Under the pieces are notes generated by a model. The model was not told where the DNA came from and made no database searches. It saw only the letters and a program-made list of their open reading frames with translations. Made by a program: the position numbers and the translations under genes. Shown here piece by piece: positions 53,706 through 64,000 of a stretch of DNA of 64,000 bases. The stretch comes from Chara braunii (taxonomy: Eukaryota; Streptophyta; Charophyceae; Charales; Characeae): contig BFEA01000291.1 of the NCBI GenBank assembly GCA_003427395.1, positions 1,040,208-1,104,207 on the forward strand. The letters run 5' to 3'. Numbering within the stretch: the stretch's first letter is position 1; each line of letters starts with the position of its first letter.

Positions 53706-54322
53706 AGCTAGACCATTCAACTTAGAAACAAAGTATAACCCATTCAACTTAGAAATAAAATCTAGCTTTACCATTGAATATACATAAACACAAGAAACTA
53801 CTATTTTTTTTTTTCTTTGAGCATATGACTAAACAAAAACAAAACGTAGTCGCCCTTAATTGTTTAAGTAGCCAAGTTATATATACCTTTCTGCTCATAG
53901 TATTTTAAGGTAGCATAAGACTGAACCATTCAATTCTGACTAGCCTGTTCATAAATAATATAATAATATAGTATATATAGAACTATTATTTTGTTCCAAC
54001 ATGTGGGTAACTCTAGATTAAACCATTCAGCTTAGAAACTCACATTGGTCGTTCACCTGATTTCCCTCATAATATACAAAAGGTAGTTTGAGGCATTTAA
54101 CTTAGAAACAAAGTTCAAACCTTTTTTTTTTAGAAACAACAAAGAAACATAACGATACTGAAAAATTTAACTTAGAAACAAAGTTTGGTCCTGAAAATGC
54201 AAACACAGGCAACCCTCGCAAATCGGAGCAACTAGACCATCAAACTTAAGAACAAAGTCTGGTCCTTCAGTCAGTCAAAATAAACATAGCATTGGGTTAT
54301 TGAACTTAGAAACTAAGCCCAA
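53706..54322. repeat. Seven repeats of an AACTTAGAAAC motif inside short inverted stems
   Basis: AACTTAGAAACAAAG or a near variant occurs near 53719, 53745, 54029, 54099, 54169, 54243 and 54303. Several are flanked by different complementary words: AGCTAGA/TCTAGCT (53706/53761), ACCA/TGGT (54022/54046), GTTTGA/TCAAAC (54086/54115), GACCA/TGGTC (54235/54260) and TTGGG/CCCAA (54292/54318). Confidence 0.6.
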
Positions 54323-56577
54323 CCTTTGGTTGACTCAGACAATCACAAGCAAGACCACCTTCCTCCCGCCTTCCTAAAATTCAAGAACCTTTTTGAATAT
54401 GAATTCAGACAAACAACAAAAATGAAACTGAGATTGCACATGCATTCCTTTACTTAGCTCTAATTTGAGTTCATAAAGTCAAACATAAAATTAATAAGGA
54501 TGTATGAAGGAGACTCAGTCAAACTGTAGTCAGATGTACATAAAAGAGTTTTAACTGGGTTTATAGAAGAAAGTGAAGATTACCACTCGATTCCCTGCCT
54601 CCAAAACCTCGCCTAGGTTCGGACAGAGTTCCCACAATCAGTGGGGCAACCTCTCATAAAGGCCTTGACAACGATTACGGGTTGCAATCCTCCCTACCGT
54701 CTTCCTCTCCAGACCAATAGACTTGACTGAGAGTAAGAAGGGCAGAAGGACAAAGATTGAGTGACTCCGACCAAAACCCCGCTCCGCAGTCTCAAACAAC
54801 CACATTCAAATAGCACACGCTACCCCCTTTGTGTGAGTGGATCAGCCCTTGACAAGTTGTCATTCACTCAGCCACGTGCGCAACACCAAGTTACAGTAAT
54901 TATGCATAGTGCCGAAAGGAACGCTGCAAAATGGTGGAACATGGGATAGGTCGCCAGAATGCTGCACATCCCAACTCCCCGAATTGCAGGTGCACTTCTC
55001 CTCCGCAGATCAGTTCTAACGACCGGGCATGAGCAATTGACACAGTCCAAATATGGTCTGCCGCACCTTTTCACTTGATTTGCTGTGAACAGCACCCGCC
55101 TGGTGATGTTGAAAGTAACAACACTAACAAAAAAAACAAAGATCAGAAAGAGCCTTCGAAATGCGCTACCATCTATACCATCAAGAAAGAGTTCTCATAT
55201 GTTGTTTACTCATCACAGGCATAGGTTGCGGGCATACTGCAGGCTCTTAACCGATTTCAGGGCTTCGTGGTCGCACATTTTGTGTTTGCTCATAACTGGC
55301 CAAGTTTGCAGACGGATCCGGTGGAAACACAGACCACAGGTAAAAACGGGAAAACTGGCGGAGAAACTATTTCCATGTCCGACGGAATACGCGCATGTCC
55401 GACGGAATATGCGCCTGTGTGTAAGAAAGAAAGGGGGAGTATTGTTTATCTAGATGTATCTTCCCATGCCTTGGGGAAGATTCACTCTTGATTTGAGCGC
55501 AGAGGCAGCCCATAAGCAGATGGTCACTGGACGACAATAGGAGTGTACACACCAGCAAGAGGAGAGCAAGGGGAGGCGGTAGCACAAGGCCGGAACACCT
55601 ACCTGCATGTACTCCGACAAGCGTTGCACCACTTCACACCCACAACGAGCAACGCTAAAGTCGACAAGCAAAAACACGATCACCCTAGCACTCGCAATCG
55701 GCGTGAGAGCCACAAACAAGATGAAAAAGTCCTCCGAGCAGATATCGAGTACGTCAACAACTGGGATGGAGGTATGATGAGCACAACTAAACAACAGACA
55801 TGAAGGTGGTCTTACCAATCGTGGTTGTGGCGACCATGATGGAGACTGCGACTCGTAGCATCCAACACCGACACACGTAGTGGAAAGCTCCAGAACGACC
55901 AACTATTCGACTGTACGAGAAGTCCAAGACCTTTCGCCCTTTTCAGAATCTGTCTCTCGTCAATCCCCCTCCCTTCGCTCTCCTTGTCGTTGATCAACAA
56001 CAAAAAATATGAGCTTAAAAAAAAAATGTTGATTAACTTTATTGTGTTAATAATCAGTTACAAAATTGTGTGCACAGTATTTTTTAACCTTTGAAGGTTA
56101 ATTAACCTTGAATGATAAACACATAATGGTACAACGTTGCTTGAATAGTAATAACATTAACTTTAGTTAACAAACAATGAAGCAAATCACATCGACAATG
56201 TTTGAACAAACGTTGAATAAATGTTGATCTTATTGTGCGTTGAATGATCACTCCACATTAACCCAATGTTTCTTTTATTGTTGGTTCGAATGTTGCTAAA
56301 ATGTTAACAAAATATTTTTAGAATTGCTGTCCAATTGGTCTACCAAAGTATCTTCAACATGAAGTAATATTTGGGCAATATTTTGCTTTTTTTGGCAAAA
56401 AACACTATGGAAGGATAGGAGGGGGGCGGGGGCTACCAGAGGCTGAGAGGTCATAAACGTCACGTAAGCATCAATAATGCTAACTGTACTAATATTAATA
56501 GTACCAATACTTATAGTGCTAAAAATCACCGTATGAACGATAGTGAAAGTCGAAAAAAAAAACTAATAGAAATTGTA
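54323..56577. other. No recognisable gene
   Basis: GC rises to ordinary levels at about 54560-55990, with frames up to 150 codons on both strands but no motif. 56040-56300 is AT-rich, with many TGTTNA/GTTAA words. Confidence 0.35.
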
Positions 56578-56641
56578 ACAAATGCACCGATAGTAAAAGT
56601 TGTAACATTCCGATTACAACTTTTACTATCGGTGCATTTGT
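56578..56641. repeat. Perfect 28-bp-arm hairpin, 8-nt loop
   Basis: ACAAATGCACCGATAGTAAA continuing to GTTGTAA (56578-56605) is the exact reverse complement of 56614-56641; loop CATTCCGA. Confidence 0.92.
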
Positions 56642-56889
56642 TATAACTTCTACTATCTCTGATTTGACTTGCGCTATCGTCGATACAACTTTGCAACTAC
56701 TACGATAATAACTAGTACTCGTACTCACTTTGATAGGATTGTTATATGTAGCATTGTAGTACAAACACTACTACAAGTGGACAAACGAGTGGTACTACCA
56801 CTATTATAAATACCAAAATTTGTACTACTTGACGAAGAAGAGTGAGTGTTAGTGCTACGGTCTAATAGGTAAAGTCTGTTGTAGAGGAA

Positions 56890-57550
56890 CAAACACTCTC
56901 TTGCAAAACATGGTTCGAATGGGCTCAAGGTGCAACCACTCATTCGATTGGTTGCATCTTTGCCTCTCTTCTATGCACACAAAACGCACAAACACACACA
57001 CACACACACACAATCATGAGGTGAGATACCACCCATCCAAGAGGAGGCCACACTCTCTTGCGAAACTAGCTTAAGCGAGCATAGAGCGCGACCACCTTTT
57101 TGACGGGCTCTCTCACTCTCTACCTCTTTCTCTCTCTCTTTCTCACAGACACATTCACACACACACACACACTCTCCCTCTCTCTGTCCTCTCTCTCTCA
57201 CACAAAAATACTCACATACACACACATAATCACAATATTCATTATGGCATGTAACTTTGACATGCCTGGCTACAATCTCGACATTTACACACAACCATGA
57301 GGTGAGATAACATAGGTGGTCACGGTCTCTTGCAAACGAGCTAAAACAAGTATAGAACATGCCCACCTTTTCGATGGTCTCTCTCTCTCTCTCCCGGACA
57401 GATGCACACATCCATACACACACATACTGTTTCACTCTCGTCTCTCTCTCTCTCTCTCATACATTCGCACATATACACACACAATGATAATACTAAGTTG
57501 GGCGTTTAACTTCGACGTTCCTGACCGCAATTTCGACATCTCTTGAACCG
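56890..57550. repeat. ~280-bp tandem repeat with embedded (CT)/(CA) tracts
   Basis: CTCTTGCNAAAC, GAGCATAGAGCGCGACCACC/CAAGTATAGAACATGCCCACC, CTTTTTGACGGG and a later TTTGACATGCCTGGCTACAA/TTCGACGTTCCTGACCGCAA recur; two full units and a partial one at 56897. Confidence 0.7.
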
Positions 57551-57668
57551 AAATCGTCCGGCTGTACTAGTGGAAACATGAAAGCCATGACAATTTTGGT
57601 TAAAAAAACGTTAAAATTGTAGTCACGAACGTCAACGTTACATACCCAAAGGGGTAAAAGAAGAAACG

Positions 57669-58864
57669 CACTAGCAAAAAAAGAACAACTGCATGCAATA
57701 TGGTTCAATGTAGTGCCCGGGCATGTACCCAAGACCCCAAGTAACGCTTCTCTCTCACACCCACACACACACACCCTAAACAGTTTGACATAGTCATGCT
57801 TTCTTTTTGTGGAGTTGTATACAGTGAACATGACAATACACAAGCGGAGGGAGCAGGGGGAAAGGATGAGGGGTGATAGACAAGGAAAGAAGGAGCATGG
57901 AGCATAGAGGAGGGAGGACTAGGAGGGGCTATGGACGAGGGAGGAGGGCGGATATAAGATGGAGGGACGATGCAAGGAGGAGAGTTACAGCAAAGGAGAG
58001 TCATAGCAACCAGGGAGGGAAAACGAGGAGTGTGAGATTTCCCAATAGATATAGATAGCAAAAAACAAAAATGGCGGGAGAAAAGGTTTGCAATAGTGGA
58101 GGGAGGAGGGGCGATGAAGGAGGGAGGAGGGAGGAAGGGACAAACGAGGGAGGAAGGGCGATGAACAATTACGAACGGGGCAGGAGGCGGGACGATGGGC
58201 GGAGGAATAAAAACATGGCGAGCGGGAGGATGGGTGGTGGAGGACGGGGGTAGGAGGACAAGCTACGGAGGAGGGGCCCGTAGTAGTAGCGGTGGTGCTG
58301 CCAAAAGTAGTAGTAGTAGATGAGGTGGTAGTGGTCGTGTAACAATAGTAGTAATACTAGTAAGTGGAAGTAGTTGTAGCAATAGTTGTTACGATCCTGG
58401 CTGTGTCGTTCAATTGCAATTGAAATGAAAGAACTTGGAAAGAGAAATAAACAAGGGAAGAAGAAGAAATAAGAATGGAAGAGAAGAAGATCGATGTCAA
58501 ATCCCTTTCCCACTCGCAACCATCTCCAACCACCTTGACCTTCCCCAACGTTTTCTTAACAATAATAATAATAACATTCAAAGAATAAACCAGAATCAAC
58601 TTGAATGTTTTAATCTCCTCCTTACTACCAATAACTGTAGAGGTCCACCATGGCCACACACTACACCTCCGTCTTCCTTCTCCTAGTAGGTGGGTATGGC
58701 GGATTGGCGGAGCCCAGCTCCGATGTTCAAAGGACAACGCAAAGCTGATATGCTCCCCCTACTTAGGCCGCTATGCCTATCTCTGGCCCGAAGTAGTCCT
58801 CAAAGAAGTACACCCCGTACGGGGTCTTCTAGGTGCAACACCAACGAAGAAGATGAAGATGTCG
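57669..58864. repeat. Segmental duplication copy 1 (~1.2 kb)
   Basis: Collinear with 60912-62095 at an offset of about 3.24 kb in direct orientation, roughly 93-95% identical by eye. Both contain an identical 60-codon G/R/E-rich frame (58071-58253 and 61296-61478) and a short MATHYTSVFLLLVGGYGG-type frame (58650). Differences include nonsynonymous changes in every frame I compared, so coding is doubtful. Confidence 0.9.
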
Positions 58865-60911
58865 TCCACCATAGTCAAGTAAGTAACCCGATCACTCTCC
58901 TCCTCCTACTACACCCCTGGAGTCTTCCCCCTGGTCCGCTACACCATAGCTGAGTGGAGGGTCCAGACCACTTTTTTCCTTACAAGTGTTGTCCACACCA
59001 AGCACTCACTCCAGCAGCGTAACGCCAAACTTGCACACTGCAAAATAAGCCGCACTTCACTCCTCTTGAAGTTACACCGAGCGGCGGCCTCTTTGGACGT
59101 TGACCTTTTTTTTTTTTTTTTTTTTTTTTAATGGGGACATGCTCCAATCTATTCGTGGGGAGCAACACGGCTGGGAACCGGGTGCAACGTCCCTTATCAC
59201 AATACAAAAATGAGTTACCGGGGCCACTACTCGGCTTCGGCTGAGAGCAATTGAAAAAAACGAAAAGTTGACCTTACACACACAGAAATAGGTCATTATA
59301 TAGTCTTAGTACTACTACTAGCAATAGTACTACCATTACCAAAAGTAGCAATAATAATAGTAGAGGTAAAACTGGTTGCTACTAGTAGCAGTTGTAGTAG
59401 TAGTTACAATGCTACTACTACTACAAGTAGCAACATTATCAACAATAGGAACCGCAATACCAACAATAGTGGTAGTAGCAGCATCAGCAGGCGCAGCAGG
59501 AGCCGCATCAGCAACAACAGGAACAAGAGGAAAAAGAGCAAGAGAAGAAGCAGAAGCAGTAGAAGTAGGAGCAGGAGTAGGAGCAGGAGTAGGAGCAGGT
59601 GTAAGAGCAAGAGAAGGAGTAACAGGAGAAGGAGCAAGAGGAGCAAGAGCAGGAGCAGGAGCAGCGGCGGTAGGACAAGGAGCAGCAGCAGGACCCAGAG
59701 CAGCAGCAGGAGCAACAACAACAATACAAGGAGCAAGAGCAGTAGTCGTAGTCATAGTGGTAACATTGACTATTACGATGAATATTATGCAAGTCATTTC
59801 TTCAACAACCAATTTGTTCTCACTCGTCAAACGTGTTGTAACCTTGAAATTTATGTTCGAAAATATTATGTGCATGTTTGTTTAACGTTTCAATTTTTAT
59901 AATTAAAAAAAACGCCGGCCGTATGTGAGCCGAGAACACCAGCGAGGGCACTTCATCTATATAAATATAGTAGTTCTCTTCAAATAATACGAATAAAAGC
60001 AACCATAAAAGTACTACTGATGACAATGCATCCAACGATATCAAAGTTTAAATATTATAGTATCAATAGAGATCATTTGTTTACTTGCGGTAACATAAGA
60101 GGCATCAACATAGCGCAAATACTCTTGAAAATTAGCAATAGAAATTGCACCATCTTCATACTTCTGATACAGATGTTTGTATACAACTATACATGTTCTA
60201 CTATTACAACATATAAAGGGGTATTACGAGCATTAGAAGAAGGATAATCACATCTTTCGCAAGTATTAACAATGTCGTTAAGTATTGTACAGTAAAAGAG
60301 TACAAGTTAAAATATAATGTACTATTAATCTCTGTAATATATCAAGTTTCAACACTATAAATAAATCAGGGAGTACAAATAATTTAAAATAAAGATATAA
60401 TTTACTTTTAATCCTTGTAGTGTATCAACTTTCAACACTGTGAATAAAATATTTATCTGCTATTATTATATATCAGCTTCTTAATCATCTCTATTGTCGT
60501 TAGTTTCAACAAAATTATTTCATGACCACAAATATATGTACTAGTGAATTTAATTATCATTTACACTATTACATTATGTTTTTGTTGGTTGTTATAGCAA
60601 TAGTTATCATATGCCTCACTTCATCAGCTGTATATTCAAAGCTCAGTGTTGGACAATTTGTAATGCATGATGTAAAAAATAATTGCATATGAGTCACCGA
60701 ATACTTCTAATTAATTTCACATTAACATAAGAGTCAAATGACAAGAAGGAAAGCAACGTTGGTTATTCATGCTCTAAAACACGTTCAAATATGAAAAACC
60801 ATCGTTTTCGCCCTCCACGAACTGTTCTATTTAGTTTCCCAGCATAAAAGACACTGCAATAAAATATAATATGTTCAGGATTTGATCATGTCTACTAATA
60901 CCCAACACGAA
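58865..60911. other. Spacer between duplicated segments; low-complexity AGC/AGT/GGA region
   Basis: 59300-59760 is cryptic trinucleotide repeat that opens long frames on both strands (Ala/Gly/Val-rich or Leu-rich). These are artefacts of composition. 59890-60900 is AT-rich with no feature. Confidence 0.6.
59105..59245 (-). repeat. SINE-like retroposon with poly(A) tail
   Basis: In minus sense: CCCGGTTCCCAGCCGTGTTG, CTCCCCACGAATAGATTGGA, GCATGTCCCCATT, then 24 As (plus T-run 59106-59129). It is the most complete copy of the family seen at 9.0, 9.7, 20.1 and 22.3 kb. Confidence 0.6.
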
Positions 60912-62095
60912 CACTAGTAAAAAAAGAACAACTGCATGCAACATGGTTCAATGTAGTGCCCGAGCCTGTATCAAGGACCCTTCTCTCTCACACCCGCACA
61001 CACACATCCTAAACAGTTTGACATTGTCATGCTTTATTTTGTAGAGTTATATACAGTTAACATGACAATACACAAGCGGAGGGAAGAGGGGGAAAGAATG
61101 AGGAGTGATAGACAAGGAAAGAAGGAGCATGGAGCATGGAGGAGGGAGGAGGGGCTATGGACGAGGGAGGAGGGCGGATATACGATGGAGGGACGATGCA
61201 AGGAGGAGAGTTACAGCAAAGGAGAGTCATAGCAACCAGGGAGGGAAAATGAGGAGTGTGAGATTTCCCAATAAATATAGATAGAAAAAAAAAAAATGGC
61301 GGGAGAAAAGGTTTGCAATAGTGGAGGGAGGAGGGGCGATGAAGGAGGGAGGAGGGAGGAAGGGACAAACGAGGGAGGAAGGGCGATGAACAATTACGAA
61401 CGGGGCAGGAGGCGGGACGATGGGCGGAGGAATAAAAACATGGCGAGCGGGAGGATGGGTGGTGGAGGACGGGGGTAGGAGGACAAGCTACGGAGGAGGG
61501 GCCCGTAGTAGTAGCGGTGGTGCTGCCAAAAGTAGTAGTAGTAGATGAGGTGGTAGTGGTCGTGCAACAGTAGTAGTAGTAGGAGTAGGAGTAAGTGAAA
61601 GTAGTTGTAGCAATAGTTGTTACGATCTTGGCCGTGTCGTTCAATTGGAATTGAAATGAAAGAACTTGGAAAGAGAAATAAACAAGGGAAGAAGAAAAAC
61701 TAAGAATGAAAGAGAAGAAGATCGATGTGAAATTCCTTTCCCACTCGCAACCATCTCCAACCACCTTGAATTTCCCTAACGTTTTCTTAACAATAATAAT
61801 AATAACATTGAAAAAATAAACCAGAATAAACTTGAATGTTTAAATTTCCTCCTTACTGGCAACAACTGTAGAGGTCCACCATGACCACACACTACACCTC
61901 CGTCTTCCTTCTCCTAGTAGGTGGGTATGGCGGACTGGCAGAGCCCAGCTCCGATGTTCAAAGGACAATGCAAAGCTAATATGCTTCCCCTACTTAGGCC
62001 GCCAGACCTATCTCTGGCCCGAAGTAGTCCTCAAAGAAGTACACCCCGTACGGGATCTTCTAGATGCAACACCAACGAAGAAGATGAAGATGTCG
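60912..62095. repeat. Segmental duplication copy 2 (~1.2 kb)
   Basis: Starts CACTAGTAAAAAAAGAACAA and ends GATGAAGATGTCG, where it meets the hairpin-bearing repeat at 62095. See copy 1. Confidence 0.9.
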
Positions 62096-62420
62096 TTGTC
62101 GCGGTCCCACACCCAGACGCAAAGTAGTTTTTGTGTCGGACCTCACGGTCGTGTCACGCAGGAGTTTCTTTGTCGCTTTACAAAATACCAACTCCGACCG
62201 TGCGTGCGTGGTATACCTCTCGCGACTCCCTACGACAGGTTAGGGATCCCACGAGGTACAACATTACCTCTTCCTGCGGGAGCTGTCACCATCCCTTAGG
62301 TGGGCGTATCCCTGCTGAGCTACTGACCCACATACGAAAGCTTTTACATGCAATCGCAGAGGTAGGCCAGCCGAGGGCGTTTTCTCGATCGCGGTAGCAT
62401 AGGCATACGCGCGGTAGAAC
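62095..62420 (-). repeat. Hairpin-bearing SINE-like repeat, copy 3
   Basis: Starts GTTGTCGCGGTCCC on plus; the core 62211-62260 has TACCTC...CCCTACGACAGGTTAGGG...GAGGTA; ends near CATACGCGCGGTA. On minus GTCAGTAGCTCAGCAGGGAT includes a perfect A-box match (TAGCTCAGCAGG). Confidence 0.65.
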
Positions 62421-63713
62421 GCCTTAAGACTGACCCGTTGTCGAGCCCCGAGGTGCTAACTCTCCGGACCGACTATCTAATCAGGTCGACTTCTCGGACA
62501 GTTTTCCACGCTTAGCTAACTATGACAATGACTCAACGTTTACTTTGCTTATCATGTGAGAATGCCAGGGTCGATCCCCTTTGTAGTTTCCTATTCTCTC
62601 GAACAGAAGCCTAGACAAATGACTTCCGATCCTGACCAACTACGATCCCATTCACAAGTATATGTAAATATATATATGTATGTATGTAAATCAGGGGAGG
62701 TGATTGAGCGGTGAACCTCACTTTCACGATTGTCGTGTCCCTTTGTTTGAATATCGCAGACGATCCCAAACTCAGAAGACAACACAAACGTTCAACACCT
62801 GTGCAGATGCAAGACATCACATACACGCATACAGATGCAGACACAAAATGCGCTACAAGCGTCAACCTTTAATCCATTCATAGCATGCCACTCACGCCCA
62901 AAACCCTTGAAAACAACATTTCTTCCTAACCCTGACTCCTTTTACCCCAGCCCGACACATTTTTGAAGACTTCTGAGTGTGATTTGGACAATTTAGACAT
63001 AGATACACGGGGAAGATTTATCTGTTCTCTTCTTAGGTTTTGCCTTAGGTGTGGGTGTCAAGCCATGGTAGAAGTTGAATCGGAGTTCTACCGACCTGTT
63101 ATCAAATGATAACAGAATTGCTATTTTTACGGATTCCCCCCGTAAGTTTTCCGAAGTGTCGAAACCTGTAGACACTACACAGTCCAAGAGAAACTTAACA
63201 TCTCTTTTCCTAACTGAGATCTAGAAAGTTCCTTCTAGACTCTGTGTCTTCTGTCTGTCTTTTATCCTTAACTAATCGTTTGGGGTGTTGCCCTTCCGCT
63301 TCAGGTAGTGAATAATAGTTCACTCCCCTTTTACTATCGCAGTAATTCTCCACATTCTCTTCACTATCTCATTCCTATCCCCTTTTTTGATTATCCTGTC
63401 TGAGTTCCCTTCCTTCTCCCAACACACCTGGACACACCACCAATCCAACCTGCGGAAAAAAATCTCATGGAAGAAATCAGACAATGGACAGTCTCTCTCT
63501 GAGGCAAGATCTCACTTATCCCTCTCAGTAGAATCAGAGATAGTTAGTTAGGACTGAACAATGCAGATTGTGGAGGAAGTTGGTGGTGGTATGGCAGACC
63601 ATTCAGGATATATCCACTTGTTTATGAAACTTGTCTGACAAAGGCAAATCTTGCAGGTCTTGGCCCTTGTGAGCCAAAGCACACTTAGCGGTAGGCTTAC
63701 CCTATGGCTAATC
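62421..63713. other. No recognisable gene
   Basis: Unique-looking sequence with short frames only. 63060-63110 contains the pair TATCAAATGATA, a small palindrome. Confidence 0.35.
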
Positions 63714-64000
63714 ATTGATAAGGCAGGTATCCGTGAAACCTCACTACTCTTATATCAGTCTAGTCACTGATAAGGCAGGATTTCCCTGCTACTCTTATCA
63801 CTGGCTAGTCTTCAATAAGGCGGGTGTCCAAGGATCCTTGCTATTCTTATCACTGACTAAGCGCTAGGATGTTTATTGATAAGGCAGGTGTCCTTGAAAC
63901 CTCACTACTCTTATATCAGACTAGTCACTGATAAGGCAGGATTTCCCTGCTTCTCTTATCAGTGGCTAGCCCTCCATAAGGCGGGTGTCCAATGATCCTT
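63714..64000. repeat. Satellite, 161-bp higher-order unit of three ~45-64-bp monomers
   Basis: ATTGATAAGGCAGGTATCC (63714) returns as ATTGATAAGGCAGGTGTCC (63875). Each monomer begins TGATAAGGCAGG or AATAAGGCGGG and most end CTCTTATCA, so each can fold. The array continues past the window edge. Confidence 0.88.

Noticed and set aside
59336-59885. 169-179-codon ORFs on both strands
   Set aside because: Cryptic trinucleotide repeat open on both strands; not credible as protein.
58071-61478. 60-codon frame identical in both segmental copies as a real gene
   Set aside because: Identity is no higher than in the surrounding noncoding parts of the duplication; the composition is G/R/E simple sequence.

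Overview
The window looks like nuclear DNA of a streptophyte (land plant or charophyte alga). The evidence is a plant-type signal-peptide-peptidase-like gene, an SMP-domain LEA gene, intronless nuclear tRNA-Lys(CUU) genes, a plant-style LINE, a 10-kb intron and very long GA/CT microsatellites. A charophyte such as Chara is my guess from the repeat-rich style, but the sequence alone does not prove it. Few host genes are visible; most of the 64 kb is transposon-derived or tandemly repeated.

Layout. 1-252: start of an SMP (seed maturation protein) gene on the minus strand, leaving the window. 1122-8819: a near-complete 7.7-kb LINE (minus strand) with poly(A) tail and an 8-bp target-site duplication; ORF1 (CCHC), endonuclease and reverse transcriptase are recognisable but carry stops and a frameshift. 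8.8-17 kb: foldback elements, a giant hairpin (10056-10400), SINE-like retroposons, a U6 retropseudogene and two tRNA-Lys genes. 20.9-22.1 kb: remnant of a second LINE. 23895-24614: assembly gap.

26795-39474 (minus): the main host gene, an SPPL1-like intramembrane aspartyl protease. I rebuilt it from three exons (267+65+34 codons), joined in phase 0 at GT..AG introns of 10175 and 1404 bp. The large intron is packed with about eight copies of one MITE family, tRNA-derived SINE fragments, U6 snRNA fragments, (GAA)n tracts and a 4-kb purine-rich stretch. It also holds an obvious assembly artefact: a Tn5/Nextera mosaic-end pair at 34158-34193.

42.1-54.7 kb: an AT-rich gene desert built from several families of degenerate tandem repeats, many with short inverted repeats inside each unit. 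56.9-62.1 kb: a tandem repeat and a direct segmental duplication of about 1.2 kb (57669-58864 and 60912-62095). 62095-62420: third copy of a hairpin-bearing repeat also seen at 10.1 and 51.4 kb. 63714-64000: the start of a satellite with a 161-bp period that runs out of the window.

I see no operon, CRISPR, prophage or defence system. The most interesting material is the set of hairpin-bearing repeat families, the MITE cluster in the SPPL1 intron and the U6-derived retrosequences.
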